Shown here one piece after another: positions 12,825-21,363 of a stretch of 64,000 bases of DNA (positions within the stretch are counted from its first letter, which is position 1; every line of letters starts with the position of its first letter). A model generated the notes under the pieces. The model was not told the DNA's origin and made no database searches. It saw only the letters and a program-made list of their open reading frames with translations. Source of the stretch: CAZTTG01 sp964615935 (lineage in GTDB: Bacteria; Planctomycetota; UBA1135; GCA-002686595); assembly GCA_964615935.1 (NCBI GenBank), contig CAZTTG010000017.1, forward strand, positions 1-64,000, in the 5' to 3' direction. The position numbers and the translations under genes were made by a program.

Positions 12825-14591
12825 CTAGTCGAAGATGCCGTGCGCGCGGCGCACCGTGTCCTCGTCCTGGCCGTGGATGGCCCCGGGGGGAAGCAGGACT
12901 CGGTGGCGGGTCTCGTCGTCCTGCAGGCGCACGACCTCGGGTCGCTCGTAGAAGCGATGGCCGTTCCAGGAGAGCTGCAGGGACCACGAGCCCTGGTCGA
13001 GGTCGGCGATGCGCAGGTCCTCCCCGGTGGGCAGCACCGCGTCCATGGTGGGCTGGCCGCCGACCATCAACCGGACCGGGAGACCCTGGGTCCGGCCGGC
13101 GAAGTCCAGGAGCAGGGCGCCCTTGCGGCGCTCGATGGGCTCCAGCTGGACCTCGATATCGGTGTCGCCCGGTCGCACCACGAGGCCGGCCCAGCCGTGC
13201 CCCTCCCGGCTGGTCACCTGCAGGTAGCGGCCCTTGGCGTACTGAGGCCACAGGGACAGCAGGAATTCGCCCCGCGAATCGGTGCGGGTCTCCTGATAGG
13301 CCGGGGGCAGGACCGGGATGGGCATCGCCTCCAGGAAGCCGGGCATCGACTTGAAGTACTGCAGGGTCGCGGCCGTCTGGTCCGGCGCCTCCAGCACCAC
13401 CCGGGCCCCGGTGGCCTTCACGCCCTGGAAGGTCACCTTGCCGTGCACCCGCGGGCAGGGTTTCATCTCGACCACCAGGGTGCGGGTCTTGCCCGACTGC
13501 AGGGTGACCGCGGACCCCTGCGGCTCGGCCACGGCGCCCTCGTGGAACGCGCGCACGATCAGCTTGCCCGGAGGAAGATCGTCGAAGGACACGCGCCCGC
13601 CCGGCCGGACCCGCGCGGGGCTCGCCAGGTGCCAGGGGTAGCTGTGCGGCGACTTGGGATCCTCCGGCATCAGCATCACGATGGCCTCGCCGCTCCCACC
13701 CACCCGGCCGGCCAGGACGACGTCGAGGCTCGAGGCCTTCTGCATGCGGTACTTGAGGTAGCCCTTGGGGACGACCGACCCCATGCCGACCCGCGTGCCC
13801 GAGTGGCCGGCCATCCCGCTCTGCTCCATGTAGGAGGCGTAGCCCTCCTTGCGGAGGACGACCACCAGGTCGACGCCCGGGGTCATCGCCTGGAAGAGGA
13901 AGTCGCCGTTCGAGTCGGTCAGCGTGCTCTGGCCGTCCATCTTGACGGTGACGCCCTCCAGCGGCTCGTTGGCCTGGTCGTAGACCGTCCCCACGACGCT
14001 GGCGGTCATCCCGTAGGTGATGTTGAGCGGCGTGGTGACCCGCGGTCGCAGCCTGAGGTGCCGCGTGGACCCGGAGATGCCCGGGCCGCGGACGTCGACG
14101 ATCTGCAGGCCGGGGTGGAGATCGGTCGCCCCCAGCCGGCCCTCGGAATCGGCCTGGAGGATCCGCCCCGTGTTGAGGCCGGCCTTGAACACGACCTCCG
14201 CGGGCACTCCCCGATTGCCGATCATGATCCGACCCTCCAGCGCGGACATCCGGCCCGAGCCCAGGGGCTTCAGGCTCTCGGTGGCGGGCAGGTAGTCGGC
14301 CTCGACCAGCCGCAGGTCGACCACCACCGGCCAGGCCACGGTCGAGGCGACGATGCCCGGCTGGACCGTGCCGGGCCCGCGCAGCGGCTCCAGGCGCTGT
14401 GGATCGTCCACGGTCCCCGAGGGCGAGCCCGGCGCGGGCCCGCTGGAGAGGGTCAGCGGATCGATGCTGGGCAGGTCGGTGGAGGAGCTTCCCGCCACGG
14501 AACGCAGGTACAGGGCCCCGACCCCGAGGCTGGCCGCGAGGACGACCAGGGCGGTGAAGAGGAGGAGGTGTTGGGGCTTGAGTCCGGCCAT
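12825..14591 (-). CDS. membrane-anchored carboxypeptidase-regulatory-like (Ig-fold) protein
   Basis: A 588-residue protein. The ATG at 14591 gives MAGLKPQ followed by one hydrophobic segment (about residues 9-28), a signal anchor or signal peptide. A large beta-rich region follows. Around residues 200-260 the stretch VVGTVYDQANEPLEGVTVKMDG...TLTDSNGDFLFQAM is a typical carboxypeptidase-regulatory-like domain. A second such unit, VHGKVTFQGVKATGARVVL, lies about 180 residues later, and DSRGEFLLSLWP follows. These Ig-like modules are common in surface and adhesion proteins; no enzyme motif is present. It is divergent from the FG-GAP gene. The shared 295-base spacer 14592-14886 shows no clear regulatory signal. 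Confidence 0.65.
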   Translation of the reverse strand: MAGLKPQHLLLFTALVVLAASLGVGALYLRSVAGSSSTDLPSIDPLTLSSGPAPGSPSGTVDDPQRLEPLRGPGTVQPGIVASTVAWPVVVDLRLVEADYLPATESLKPLGSGRMSALEGRIMIGNRGVPAEVVFKAGLNTGRILQADSEGRLGATDLHPGLQIVDVRGPGISGSTRHLRLRPRVTTPLNITYGMTASVVGTVYDQANEPLEGVTVKMDGQSTLTDSNGDFLFQAMTPGVDLVVVLRKEGYASYMEQSGMAGHSGTRVGMGSVVPKGYLKYRMQKASSLDVVLAGRVGGSGEAIVMLMPEDPKSPHSYPWHLASPARVRPGGRVSFDDLPPGKLIVRAFHEGAVAEPQGSAVTLQSGKTRTLVVEMKPCPRVHGKVTFQGVKATGARVVLEAPDQTAATLQYFKSMPGFLEAMPIPVLPPAYQETRTDSRGEFLLSLWPQYAKGRYLQVTSREGHGWAGLVVRPGDTDIEVQLEPIERRKGALLLDFAGRTQGLPVRLMVGGQPTMDAVLPTGEDLRIADLDQGSWSLQLSWNGHRFYERPEVVRLQDDETRHRVLLPPGAIHGQDEDTVRRAHGIFD

Positions 14592-14886
14592 GGGGGTCGG
14601 GTGGTGGGATGAGGCGGCCCGGGGGTTCCAGCTCGACGAGGCTCTGCAAGAAGCCTGCCCGGCGGTCGCCGGCGCTGGGGGCGGACACGATAACCGGTTG
14701 GGGGCGGAGAGGGGCCAACCGGGCGGGGACGCTCCTGCCGGCCAGGAGACGCCCGGGAGGGGGTCGTATTCCCATCCCCCCCGGGGATCCACCCCCCGAC
14801 CGCCCGGGTGGACGAGCGGGATCGCGGCCGGTTGCGGGTCTCCTCGCGAGAAGCCGCCCTGGCCCGGACCTGGGCGGCTCCCCACA

Positions 14887-17193
14887 ATGGAGCGCGTGAA
14901 AGCGCCCACCTCCTGGCACCTCCTCGGCGCCCTCCTGGGGGCCGGGCTCGGGGCCGCGGCTGGACTGGGAGCCGGAGCCGGGCAGGCGGAGGCCCCGGCC
15001 GGCGACCCGCCCCGGCCCGGTCCAGCCGGCGAGCGGGCCGACGACGCCCCCCCTCCCCGCTTCCAGACCCGGCGCGAGCGGTCCCTCGGGGGGATCGAGC
15101 CGGACTCGCTCCTCGCGGCCGACCTCGACGGGGACGGCTACACCGAGCTCGTGGCTGCCTGCCTCGATCCCGGGAGGCTCCTGCTCTGGCGCGGGACGCC
15201 CGAGGGGCTGACGGATGAGCCCGCGATCATCCCGGTCGGCGGCTTCCCGCTGCGACCTGTGGCCCTCCCTCCGGGCGCCCACGGCGCGCTCCCGGGCCGG
15301 CGGCTGGTGGCGGTGGCCTCGCGCTCGAGACGCGAGGTGACGGTGCTCGACCTGCTCGGCGCGAGCCCCGACCGCGTGCTCGCGCGCTACGCCGGGCCGG
15401 GAGAGGACTGGATCCCCCGAGCCCTGGCCGTCGGCGATCCGGCTGGCGACGGCCGCTGCGAGATCGCGGTCGCCTCGGAGCGCTCGGTCGCGGCCTTCGC
15501 GCCCGAGAAGGAGCCTCGGATCGAGCCCCGGGAGCGAAGCACCCCGCGCTGCGCCCTGGTCCCCTCCGGGGGAGGCGGCGTGTGGATCGGCTATCAGGAG
15601 ACCATGGACCTGCGGGCGGCGCTGGTGCCCCCCGGCGTGTCGGGCGCGCGCCTCGCCCTCTCGGGCTTTCCCCGCGACTTGGTCGAGCTCGAGGCGAACG
15701 GGAGCGGGGGTCCACAGATCGCGGTCGCCGGCGGCGATCGATCTCTGTGGCTCTTCGACGCGAGCGCGATCGCCCAGGGCCCGCGCGAGATCGAGATCGA
15801 CGAGATCCCCCTGCGCGTGATCGCCGCCGACCTCGACGGCGATGCCCGAGAGGAGCTGGTCATCCTCTGCTGGTACACCCTGGGGTGGCAGATCCTCGAC
15901 CCCCCGTCCGCCGGGAGCCGCGCGCGCGGGCCCTCCGGCTACGCGGGACAGACGCCGCGCGACCTCGCGGTCGGCGACTTCGACGGCGACGGCTCGCAGG
16001 ACCTGGTCTTCGCCAACCGCGACGCCCGGGTCCTGAGCTTCCTGTACGGAGACGGTGACGGGGGCTTGCGGACCTGCACCCGCGCGCGCGTGGGCAGAGC
16101 GCCGAGCTCGATCGCCTGCGGAGACCTGGACGGCGACGGTGCGCCGGACGTCGCGGTGATCGACGCCAGCGACAACGCGATCTCGGTGCTCCTCAACCGC
16201 AGGGGAACCATCGGCGACCCGCCCGCCCGGAGCTTCGCGCTGCGCGGAGAGGACCTGGTGCTGCGCTCGCTCCGCTGCGCGGACCTCGACGCCGATGGGC
16301 GGTTCGACGCGGCCCTGCTCGTGACCGGCGCATGGGGCGCGCGGCTGGTGTGGCTGCCGGGGGACGGCCAGGGCGGATTGGGAGAGGCCCGGAAGCTGGA
16401 CGCGGGCCGCAGCGGCAGCGCGCTGCTCTTACTCGACCTGGACGCCGACGGGCGGCCCGAGGCGATCGTGGCGGACGCCGAGGCCGACGAGATCCTCATC
16501 CTCCGCCCGCTCGGCGCGGCACCCGGAGCCACGCCGCCGGCTCCGCCCCGCCGGCTGGCCCTGCCCTCGGGCCCTGTGGCCCTGGCGGCGATCGAGCTCG
16601 ACGACGACCCGACGCCCGAGGTGGCGGTGGCCCTGGGCGGGCCGGGGGATCGCCTGGGGATCGCCTTCCTCGACGCGATCGAGGACGGGGACGGGCCCGC
16701 CCTCACGGAGCGCCTGCACCTTGCCGCCCGGCTGAGAGCGGACCTCCCCGGCGCGCCGCTGGACATCGCCGCGGGGGACCTCGACGGAGACGGTCGCGAT
16801 GACCTCGTCCTCCTGGCGCTGGACCGGCCGGGCTCGGTGTCGGGCTGGGTCCTCCCGATGCTCCGTCGCAAGAACGGCTTCGTCCGGGGGCCGGCCCGGC
16901 CGACCGGCCTGCGGCCCCATCACCTCGCGCTGGGAGACGTCGACGGCGACGGGCGGGCGGACCTCTTCGTCGCCAGCCAGAACACCCACGTGATCGACGC
17001 CTGGCGATCCCTCTTCCGACCCGAGGGCGCGGCGAAGCCGGGCTCGGGGCTCGAGCGCCTGGACGGGCTGGGCGCCGGCCTGGGCTGCCTGGACGTCGCC
17101 CTGGTCGACCTGAACGGCGATGGCCGGCTCGACGTGCTGGCGGCCAACGCCTTCAGCGACGACGTCGCCGCCATCCCGAACCTCGGCCCCTGA
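14887..17193 (+). CDS. secreted FG-GAP / VCBS repeat protein
   Basis: A 768-residue exported protein built of integrin-alpha-like FG-GAP blades. A signal peptide (LLGALLGAGLGAAAGLGAGAG) starts about residue 10. At least nine calcium-binding-type loops are visible: DLDGDGYTELV, DLDGDAREELV, DFDGDGSQDLV, DLDGDGAPDVA, DLDADGRFDAA, DLDADGRPEAI, DLDGDGRDDLV, DVDGDGRADLF and DLNGDGRLDVL. They are spaced roughly 50-70 residues apart, as in a beta-propeller. It probably has a structural or adhesive role at the cell surface. The ATG at 14887 is chosen because it gives the signal peptide. Confidence 0.8.
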   Translation: MERVKAPTSWHLLGALLGAGLGAAAGLGAGAGQAEAPAGDPPRPGPAGERADDAPPPRFQTRRERSLGGIEPDSLLAADLDGDGYTELVAACLDPGRLLLWRGTPEGLTDEPAIIPVGGFPLRPVALPPGAHGALPGRRLVAVASRSRREVTVLDLLGASPDRVLARYAGPGEDWIPRALAVGDPAGDGRCEIAVASERSVAAFAPEKEPRIEPRERSTPRCALVPSGGGGVWIGYQETMDLRAALVPPGVSGARLALSGFPRDLVELEANGSGGPQIAVAGGDRSLWLFDASAIAQGPREIEIDEIPLRVIAADLDGDAREELVILCWYTLGWQILDPPSAGSRARGPSGYAGQTPRDLAVGDFDGDGSQDLVFANRDARVLSFLYGDGDGGLRTCTRARVGRAPSSIACGDLDGDGAPDVAVIDASDNAISVLLNRRGTIGDPPARSFALRGEDLVLRSLRCADLDADGRFDAALLVTGAWGARLVWLPGDGQGGLGEARKLDAGRSGSALLLLDLDADGRPEAIVADAEADEILILRPLGAAPGATPPAPPRRLALPSGPVALAAIELDDDPTPEVAVALGGPGDRLGIAFLDAIEDGDGPALTERLHLAARLRADLPGAPLDIAAGDLDGDGRDDLVLLALDRPGSVSGWVLPMLRRKNGFVRGPARPTGLRPHHLALGDVDGDGRADLFVASQNTHVIDAWRSLFRPEGAAKPGSGLERLDGLGAGLGCLDVALVDLNGDGRLDVLAANAFSDDVAAIPNLGP

Positions 17194-17199
17194 AGGGCC

Positions 17200-18327
17200 C
17201 TACAGCGCGGCCTCGTGTCGCGCCAGGGTGGCGCGCCAGGCGCGCTCGTCGAAGGCCGCGCCCTCCTCCCTCCAGAGGTTCTCCACCCGGAGCCCCTCGG
17301 GGGTGCGCCGTCCCTCGAAGCGACCCACGAGCCCCCCGCGATGCAGGAGCGGGCACACGTAGTAGCCCCACTTCCGCCGAGCCGCGGGCTTGTACACCTC
17401 CCAGACGTAGTCGAAGCCGAAGACCTGGGCGACGAGCTTGCGGTCCCACAGGAGCGGATCCAGCGGGCCCAAGATGCGCATGCGGCCGTCGTCCCGGGGA
17501 AAGCGACGCTTGCGGAAGCCAGCGGGAGCGAGGTAGCTCCGGCGGGATCCCTCGATGGTCGCGACCTCGAGCAGCCCCTCGTCCACCAGCGCGGCCGGCA
17601 GGCCGCCGGTGCGGACCTCCTCCAGCATCGACCAGTGCGGGCCGGTGGCCAGGCAGAGCAGGCCGGCGGCCTCCACCCGCTCGAGCAGCGCCCAGCGATC
17701 GAAGTCCGCGGCGGGCGGCGCGTCGAACACCCGCGGCAGGGCGCGCTCGGGGAGGTCGTAGAGCTTGCCGGCCCCGGTCCGGCCGCAGACCACCACCTGG
17801 CAGCGGCTCACCAGCATCTCCAGGGCCAGGCTGGCGAGCGGAGGCGGCGGCGAGGGCAGGGGCCAGTCGAGCGCCCGGGCCCGTCCCCGGTCGGCGAGGG
17901 CCGAAGCGAGGATCGGCCCGCCCTCGCGGATCTCCTCCAGGACCTCGCCCTGGAGCTTGCGGGTGGGTCGCCTCAGCCGCTTCCCGTACCGCCACCCGTC
18001 GCGACCGGCCATGCGCTCGCGGTAGTACGGGAAGGCACTGGTCGGCAGCAGGCAGCGCTCCTTGGCGAAGTGCTCGAAGGCGTGCCCCGGCAGCAGGCGG
18101 TCGTACACCTGGCCGCAGCGGATCCCGTCCACCCGCGCCAGGGCCACCAGGTCGGCGTTGGTGCCGATGCGGTCCAGCGGGTCCTGCTGGATGCAGCGCA
18201 GGGCGGCCAGCAGCGCCCGGATTCCCCGGGCCCCCTTCTCCGGCCGCGTGCGGCGCAGTCCGAGCTGGCCCACCAGATAGCGGCGGGCCCGCTCCCGCGA
18301 CAGCTCGACCGTGGGCCTGGCCTCCAT
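17200..18327 (-). CDS. AlkX/YcaQ-type winged-helix DNA glycosylase
   Basis: A 375-residue member of the HTH_42 family, whose characterised members unhook DNA interstrand crosslinks and excise bulky alkylated bases. The catalytic segment RCIQQDPLDRIG near residue 48 has a Q-x-D motif, the signature of the YcaQ/AlkX subgroup rather than AlkZ (Q-x-Q). The C-terminal half has LGPLDPLLWDRKLVAQVFGFDYVWEVY and KWGYYVCPLLHRGGLVGRF, both typical of the family. Length is normal (370-410). It is convergent with the FG-GAP gene and 15 bases downstream of the Gfo/Idh/MocA gene, so possibly in the same transcript. Cytoplasmic DNA repair. Confidence 0.82.
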   Translation of the reverse strand: MEARPTVELSRERARRYLVGQLGLRRTRPEKGARGIRALLAALRCIQQDPLDRIGTNADLVALARVDGIRCGQVYDRLLPGHAFEHFAKERCLLPTSAFPYYRERMAGRDGWRYGKRLRRPTRKLQGEVLEEIREGGPILASALADRGRARALDWPLPSPPPPLASLALEMLVSRCQVVVCGRTGAGKLYDLPERALPRVFDAPPAADFDRWALLERVEAAGLLCLATGPHWSMLEEVRTGGLPAALVDEGLLEVATIEGSRRSYLAPAGFRKRRFPRDDGRMRILGPLDPLLWDRKLVAQVFGFDYVWEVYKPAARRKWGYYVCPLLHRGGLVGRFEGRRTPEGLRVENLWREEGAAFDERAWRATLARHEAAL

Positions 18328-18342
18328 GGATCGCCCCCCGCC

Positions 18343-19647
18343 TCAGCCGATGTCGGAGGGGAAGTCGATCCGCCGCCCCTCTCTCGCGGACTGGTTGGCG
18401 ATCAGCGTCGAGGCGGTGTTGACCAGCCCCACCTGGACGTCGCAGAGGGTCCTCGGATCGTGGCGGCGGACGCAGTCGAGGAAGGCCACCAGCTCCTCGC
18501 GGGTGTCGTTGCCCTCGACGTTCAGCTCGATGGGCTTGCCCCGGTGCGCCCAGGGGTCGTTGCTGATCTTGAGCGTCTTCCCGCTGGTGACGATGGAGGC
18601 GTTCTCCTCGGCCTTCCGGGTCCACCCGGGGCTCTCCACCCCCCGCTCGCGATAGAACAGACCCTTCCCGGAGGTGAGGTAGAGCGCGCCGCGCGTGCCC
18701 AGGATCAGCTCCGAGGCGCCCTCGTAGGCGTTGGTCTGGATGGAGGAGTAGGTCACGCGGAACGTATAGGGATCGCCGTCGGGGGCGGTGCGCAGGTCGT
18801 TGCGGAGCTCGCCCTCGGCGGGCCTCATCTCGAACTCGTAGAGGCAGAAGACCTGGTCGAAGACCTCCCGGCCGTCCCGCCAGTACTCGATGCCCCCCGA
18901 GGCCGTGACGTTGCGGGGCCGGGCTCCCGTCAGCCAGCTGGCCACGTCGAGCTGATGGGAGCCGAGCTCGCTCATGAGGCCCTGCGAAAAGGGCCAGTAC
19001 AGGCGCCAGTTCAGGCGGTGCTCGAGCTCCTGCCAGCCCTCCTGGCCGGCCTTGACCGGCACCGGCCGGCGCCAGTCGCCGTTGCGGTGCCACTGGGCCT
19101 TGATCGCGGTGATCCGGCCCAGGCCGCCCGAGGCCACCAGCTCGCGGGCCTCCCGGTAGACGGCGTTGGCCCGGCGCTGCAGGCCGACCTGGAACACGGC
19201 CCCCTTCTCCTCGACCCTCTTCGCCAGGTCGCGCGCCTCGTCGATCGTGTGGCACATGGTCTTCTCGCAGAAGACCTGCGCCCCGGCGTCGAGGGCGTCC
19301 GCGCACATCCGATGGTGCAGGTGGAGGGGCACCGCCACGACCACGGCCTGCGGCTGAATCCTGCTCAGCATGGTGCCGTAGTCCAGGAAGGCCTCGGCCT
19401 GCGGGCCGGCGAACTCCAGGCCCTGGTCGAGGTGCGGCTGGTAGTCGTCGCATACCGCCACGACCTGGGCGCGCTCGATGGTCGAGAGCTTGCGGATCAG
19501 GTCGCATCCCCGACCGCCGGTCCCCACCACGGCCACCGGGATCCTGTCGTCGGGCTCCTGCGCCCGCGCCGCCACTCCCGCCAGCACAGTGGCCGACGTC
19601 CAGCCCAGGAACTCCCGCCGGCTGGTCCTGCTCGAGTCGTTGCTCAC
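18343..19647 (-). CDS. Tat-exported Gfo/Idh/MocA family oxidoreductase
   Basis: A 434-residue NAD(P)-dependent oxidoreductase-like protein. The N-terminus SRREFLGW plus a hydrophobic stretch ending VAARAQ is a twin-arginine signal, so it is folded with cofactor and exported. The Rossmann motif VAVVGTGGRG follows at residue 38. The usual catalytic EKP lysine motif appears as CEKTMCH. Such exported sugar-oxidoreductase-like proteins are abundant in Planctomycetota and are usually linked to glycan metabolism; the substrate is not predictable. The start is GTG and overlaps the apbE stop (GTGA), so the two genes are probably coupled. Confidence 0.85.
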   Translation of the reverse strand: MSNDSSRTSRREFLGWTSATVLAGVAARAQEPDDRIPVAVVGTGGRGCDLIRKLSTIERAQVVAVCDDYQPHLDQGLEFAGPQAEAFLDYGTMLSRIQPQAVVVAVPLHLHHRMCADALDAGAQVFCEKTMCHTIDEARDLAKRVEEKGAVFQVGLQRRANAVYREARELVASGGLGRITAIKAQWHRNGDWRRPVPVKAGQEGWQELEHRLNWRLYWPFSQGLMSELGSHQLDVASWLTGARPRNVTASGGIEYWRDGREVFDQVFCLYEFEMRPAEGELRNDLRTAPDGDPYTFRVTYSSIQTNAYEGASELILGTRGALYLTSGKGLFYRERGVESPGWTRKAEENASIVTSGKTLKISNDPWAHRGKPIELNVEGNDTREELVAFLDCVRRHDPRTLCDVQVGLVNTASTLIANQSAREGRRIDFPSDIG

Positions 19648-20549
19648 GGCTGCTCCGTCAACCAGCTCAGGTTGCTGTCGCGGTCACCTCGGTCGATCCA
19701 CGCCACGTGCAGGCCCGGTCGGACGTTGCGCGCCAGCCAGTCTACCGCTCGGGCGCGTCCCATGGCCAGCAGGGCGGTGGAGAGCACCTCCGCCTCGAGC
19801 GCCCCAGGCGCCACCACGGCGCAGCCCTCCTCGCGCTCCAGGCTCCGGCCGCTGCGGGGATCCACGATGTCGCTGGGAGGGGGCTCGGCCTCGCCGCGCG
19901 GCGGGAAGACCGCCGAGCTGGAGAGGGCGCGGTCACCGAGGCGCAGCCCCTCGATCTCCACCTCTTCCTCGGTGAAGGGATCGCGCAGGCCCACCGGCCA
20001 GGGCCGGCCGTCGCCCGCCCGCCCCACGGCCAGCACCGAGCTGGTGCCGCCGTGCACCAGCGCCGCGCGGACTCCGAAGCGGGCCAGGATCCCGGCGACG
20101 CGCTCGAGGGCGTATCCCTTGCCCAGGCCGCCGAAGTCGAGCGCCACGTCCGGGCGTCGAAGACGGACGCTGCGGGCCCCGGCGTCGATCTCGACGTCGT
20201 CCAGACAGGGCGGGCGGTCCTCGCGGGATGGAGCCGCCGCGCCGCTCGGCGCGCGGCGATGCCCCGCGGCCACGTCGAAGGCGCCGTCGGTCCTCGACCG
20301 CCACGCCCGACAGTCCAGGAGGATCCGGAGGAGCTCCAGGTCCACCCGGACCGGCCCGGCGCGGGCCTCGCGGTTGATCCGCGCGACCTCGCCGGCGGGA
20401 TCGAAGCGCGAGAGCTGGAGCTCGACCCGCTGGACCTCGTCCAGCGCGGCGTCGGCCACGGCCGCGAGGTGCGCCTCGTCCTCGCCGAGGAGCAGGACCT
20501 CGAAGAAGGTCGCCATGGCGGGTCGACGCCGGCGGAGCGCCTCGGTCAT
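19644..20549 (-). CDS. apbE: FAD:protein FMN transferase (ApbE family)
   Basis: A 301-residue flavin transferase that moves FMN from FAD onto threonines of extracytoplasmic electron-transfer proteins. Matches are DGAFDVAAG, LDFGGLGKGYALE (canonical DLGGIAKGYAVD), ALVHGGTSSVLAVG, IVDPRSG and AEVLSTALLAMG. Departures from consensus are seen: the usual ADALSTA metal-ligand Asp is Glu, and the His before IDPR is Ser or Asp, so activity should be tested. No obvious signal peptide is seen with the ATG at 20549 (a second ATG lies 33 bases further in). It is divergent from the Rrf2 regulon, whose operator lies 246 bases upstream, and translationally coupled to the Tat oxidoreductase. Confidence 0.82.
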   Translation of the reverse strand: MTEALRRRRPAMATFFEVLLLGEDEAHLAAVADAALDEVQRVELQLSRFDPAGEVARINREARAGPVRVDLELLRILLDCRAWRSRTDGAFDVAAGHRRAPSGAAAPSREDRPPCLDDVEIDAGARSVRLRRPDVALDFGGLGKGYALERVAGILARFGVRAALVHGGTSSVLAVGRAGDGRPWPVGLRDPFTEEEVEIEGLRLGDRALSSSAVFPPRGEAEPPPSDIVDPRSGRSLEREEGCAVVAPGALEAEVLSTALLAMGRARAVDWLARNVRPGLHVAWIDRGDRDSNLSWLTEQP

Positions 20550-20760
20550 GGCTGTCCCCCCCCGCGTCGGCTGCTTCCCATGTCGCCCGCATCTCCCCCG
20601 GTCGGCGCGCGGAGCGGACCCCGACGGCCGCAGGGCCGGGGATTCTACCCGCCGGCCCGGCGCGGACGGGGGAGCCGCGGCACTCCGAGGGGCCCCTGCA
20701 TCCCCCTTCCGGGCCGCCACGGCGGGGTGGGTGCCGGCCGCAGAATGGCCGGAAAGCCCA

Positions 20761-20789
20761 TTGCGCGATCCGGGGGGGGTACCTATACT
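20761..20789 (+). promoter_or_regulatory. sigma70 promoter of the Rrf2 regulon
   Basis: TTGCGC (20761-20766) and TATACT (20784-20789) are separated by exactly 17 bases. The predicted start is near 20796, inside the palindrome that follows. The remainder of the 286-base spacer 20550-20835 shows no other clear signal. Confidence 0.7.
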
Positions 20790-20794
20790 CGCCT

Positions 20795-20819
20795 TATTCC
20801 TATAGAGCCTATAGGAATA
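20795..20819 (+). promoter_or_regulatory. perfect 11-3-11 palindromic operator, probable Rrf2 site
   Basis: The arms TATTCCTATAG and CTATAGGAATA are exact inverted repeats around a 3-base spacer (AGC). This AT-rich 25-base palindrome stands out from its GC-rich surroundings. It begins 6 bases after the -10 box and ends 16 bases before the Rrf2 start codon, so a bound dimer would block initiation. Size and symmetry suit IscR/CymR/NsrR-type Rrf2 dimers, and autoregulation is the simplest reading. Confidence 0.8.
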
Positions 20820-20835
20820 CTCGGAGAGATACGAG

Positions 20836-21297
20836 ATGAAGATCTCGACCAAGGGACGCTACGGGACCCGGGCCATGATGGCCCTGGCATCGCGCTTTGG
20901 CGGCGCCCTCATGCGGGCCAATGAGATCGCCGAGGACCAGGCCATATCGCTCAAGTACCTGGAGAACATCCTCTCCAGCCTGAAGTCGGCCGGTCTGGTG
21001 ATCTCGGAGCGGGGCAAGAAGGGCGGCTATGCCCTGTCCCGCTCACCGGCCGAGATCAGCCTGTACGACGTGCTGAGTCCCCTGGAGGACTCGCTCGGAT
21101 TCGTGCACTGCACCGAGGCCGATCGCGGCTGCGATCGCCTCGAGGTATGCGCCACCCGGGAGGTGTGGCGGTCCCTCAAGGAGGCGACGGATCGGATCCT
21201 GAAGGGCACCAGCCTGCAGGATCTGCTCCAGCGCCACGCGGAGTTGAAGGCGAGAGCGGCAGAGGAAGCGCTGCTGGTGGACCAGGAAGCCGACTGA
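20836..21297 (+). CDS. Rrf2-family redox/Fe-S transcriptional regulator
   Basis: A 153-residue winged-helix repressor or activator. The N-terminus MKISTKGRYGTRAMMALA, the recognition region ISLKYLENILSSLKSAGLV, and SERGKKGGYALSRSP are classic Rrf2 features. Three cysteines, Cys92, Cys99 and Cys105 (C-x6-C-x5-C), occupy the position used by IscR and NsrR to bind an Fe-S cluster, so redox, oxygen, NO or sulfur-status sensing is likely. The gene is the first of a five-gene plus-strand unit (Rrf2, cytochrome b, DsrK-like, response regulator, histidine kinase) and probably represses it through the palindrome just upstream. Confidence 0.93.
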   Translation: MKISTKGRYGTRAMMALASRFGGALMRANEIAEDQAISLKYLENILSSLKSAGLVISERGKKGGYALSRSPAEISLYDVLSPLEDSLGFVHCTEADRGCDRLEVCATREVWRSLKEATDRILKGTSLQDLLQRHAELKARAAEEALLVDQEAD

Positions 21298-21363
21298 GGA
21301 CCCCGATCCCGATGCAGGCGCCCCTCATGCCGCCCTATCCGATCCGATCGACGTGAGGTTTCC

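Noticed and set aside
12840..14612. 590-codon plus-strand frame opposite the Ig-like protein
   Set aside because: Repetitive His/Gly/Leu/Asp composition without domains; the minus-strand frame has a signal anchor and recognisable carboxypeptidase-regulatory-like units.
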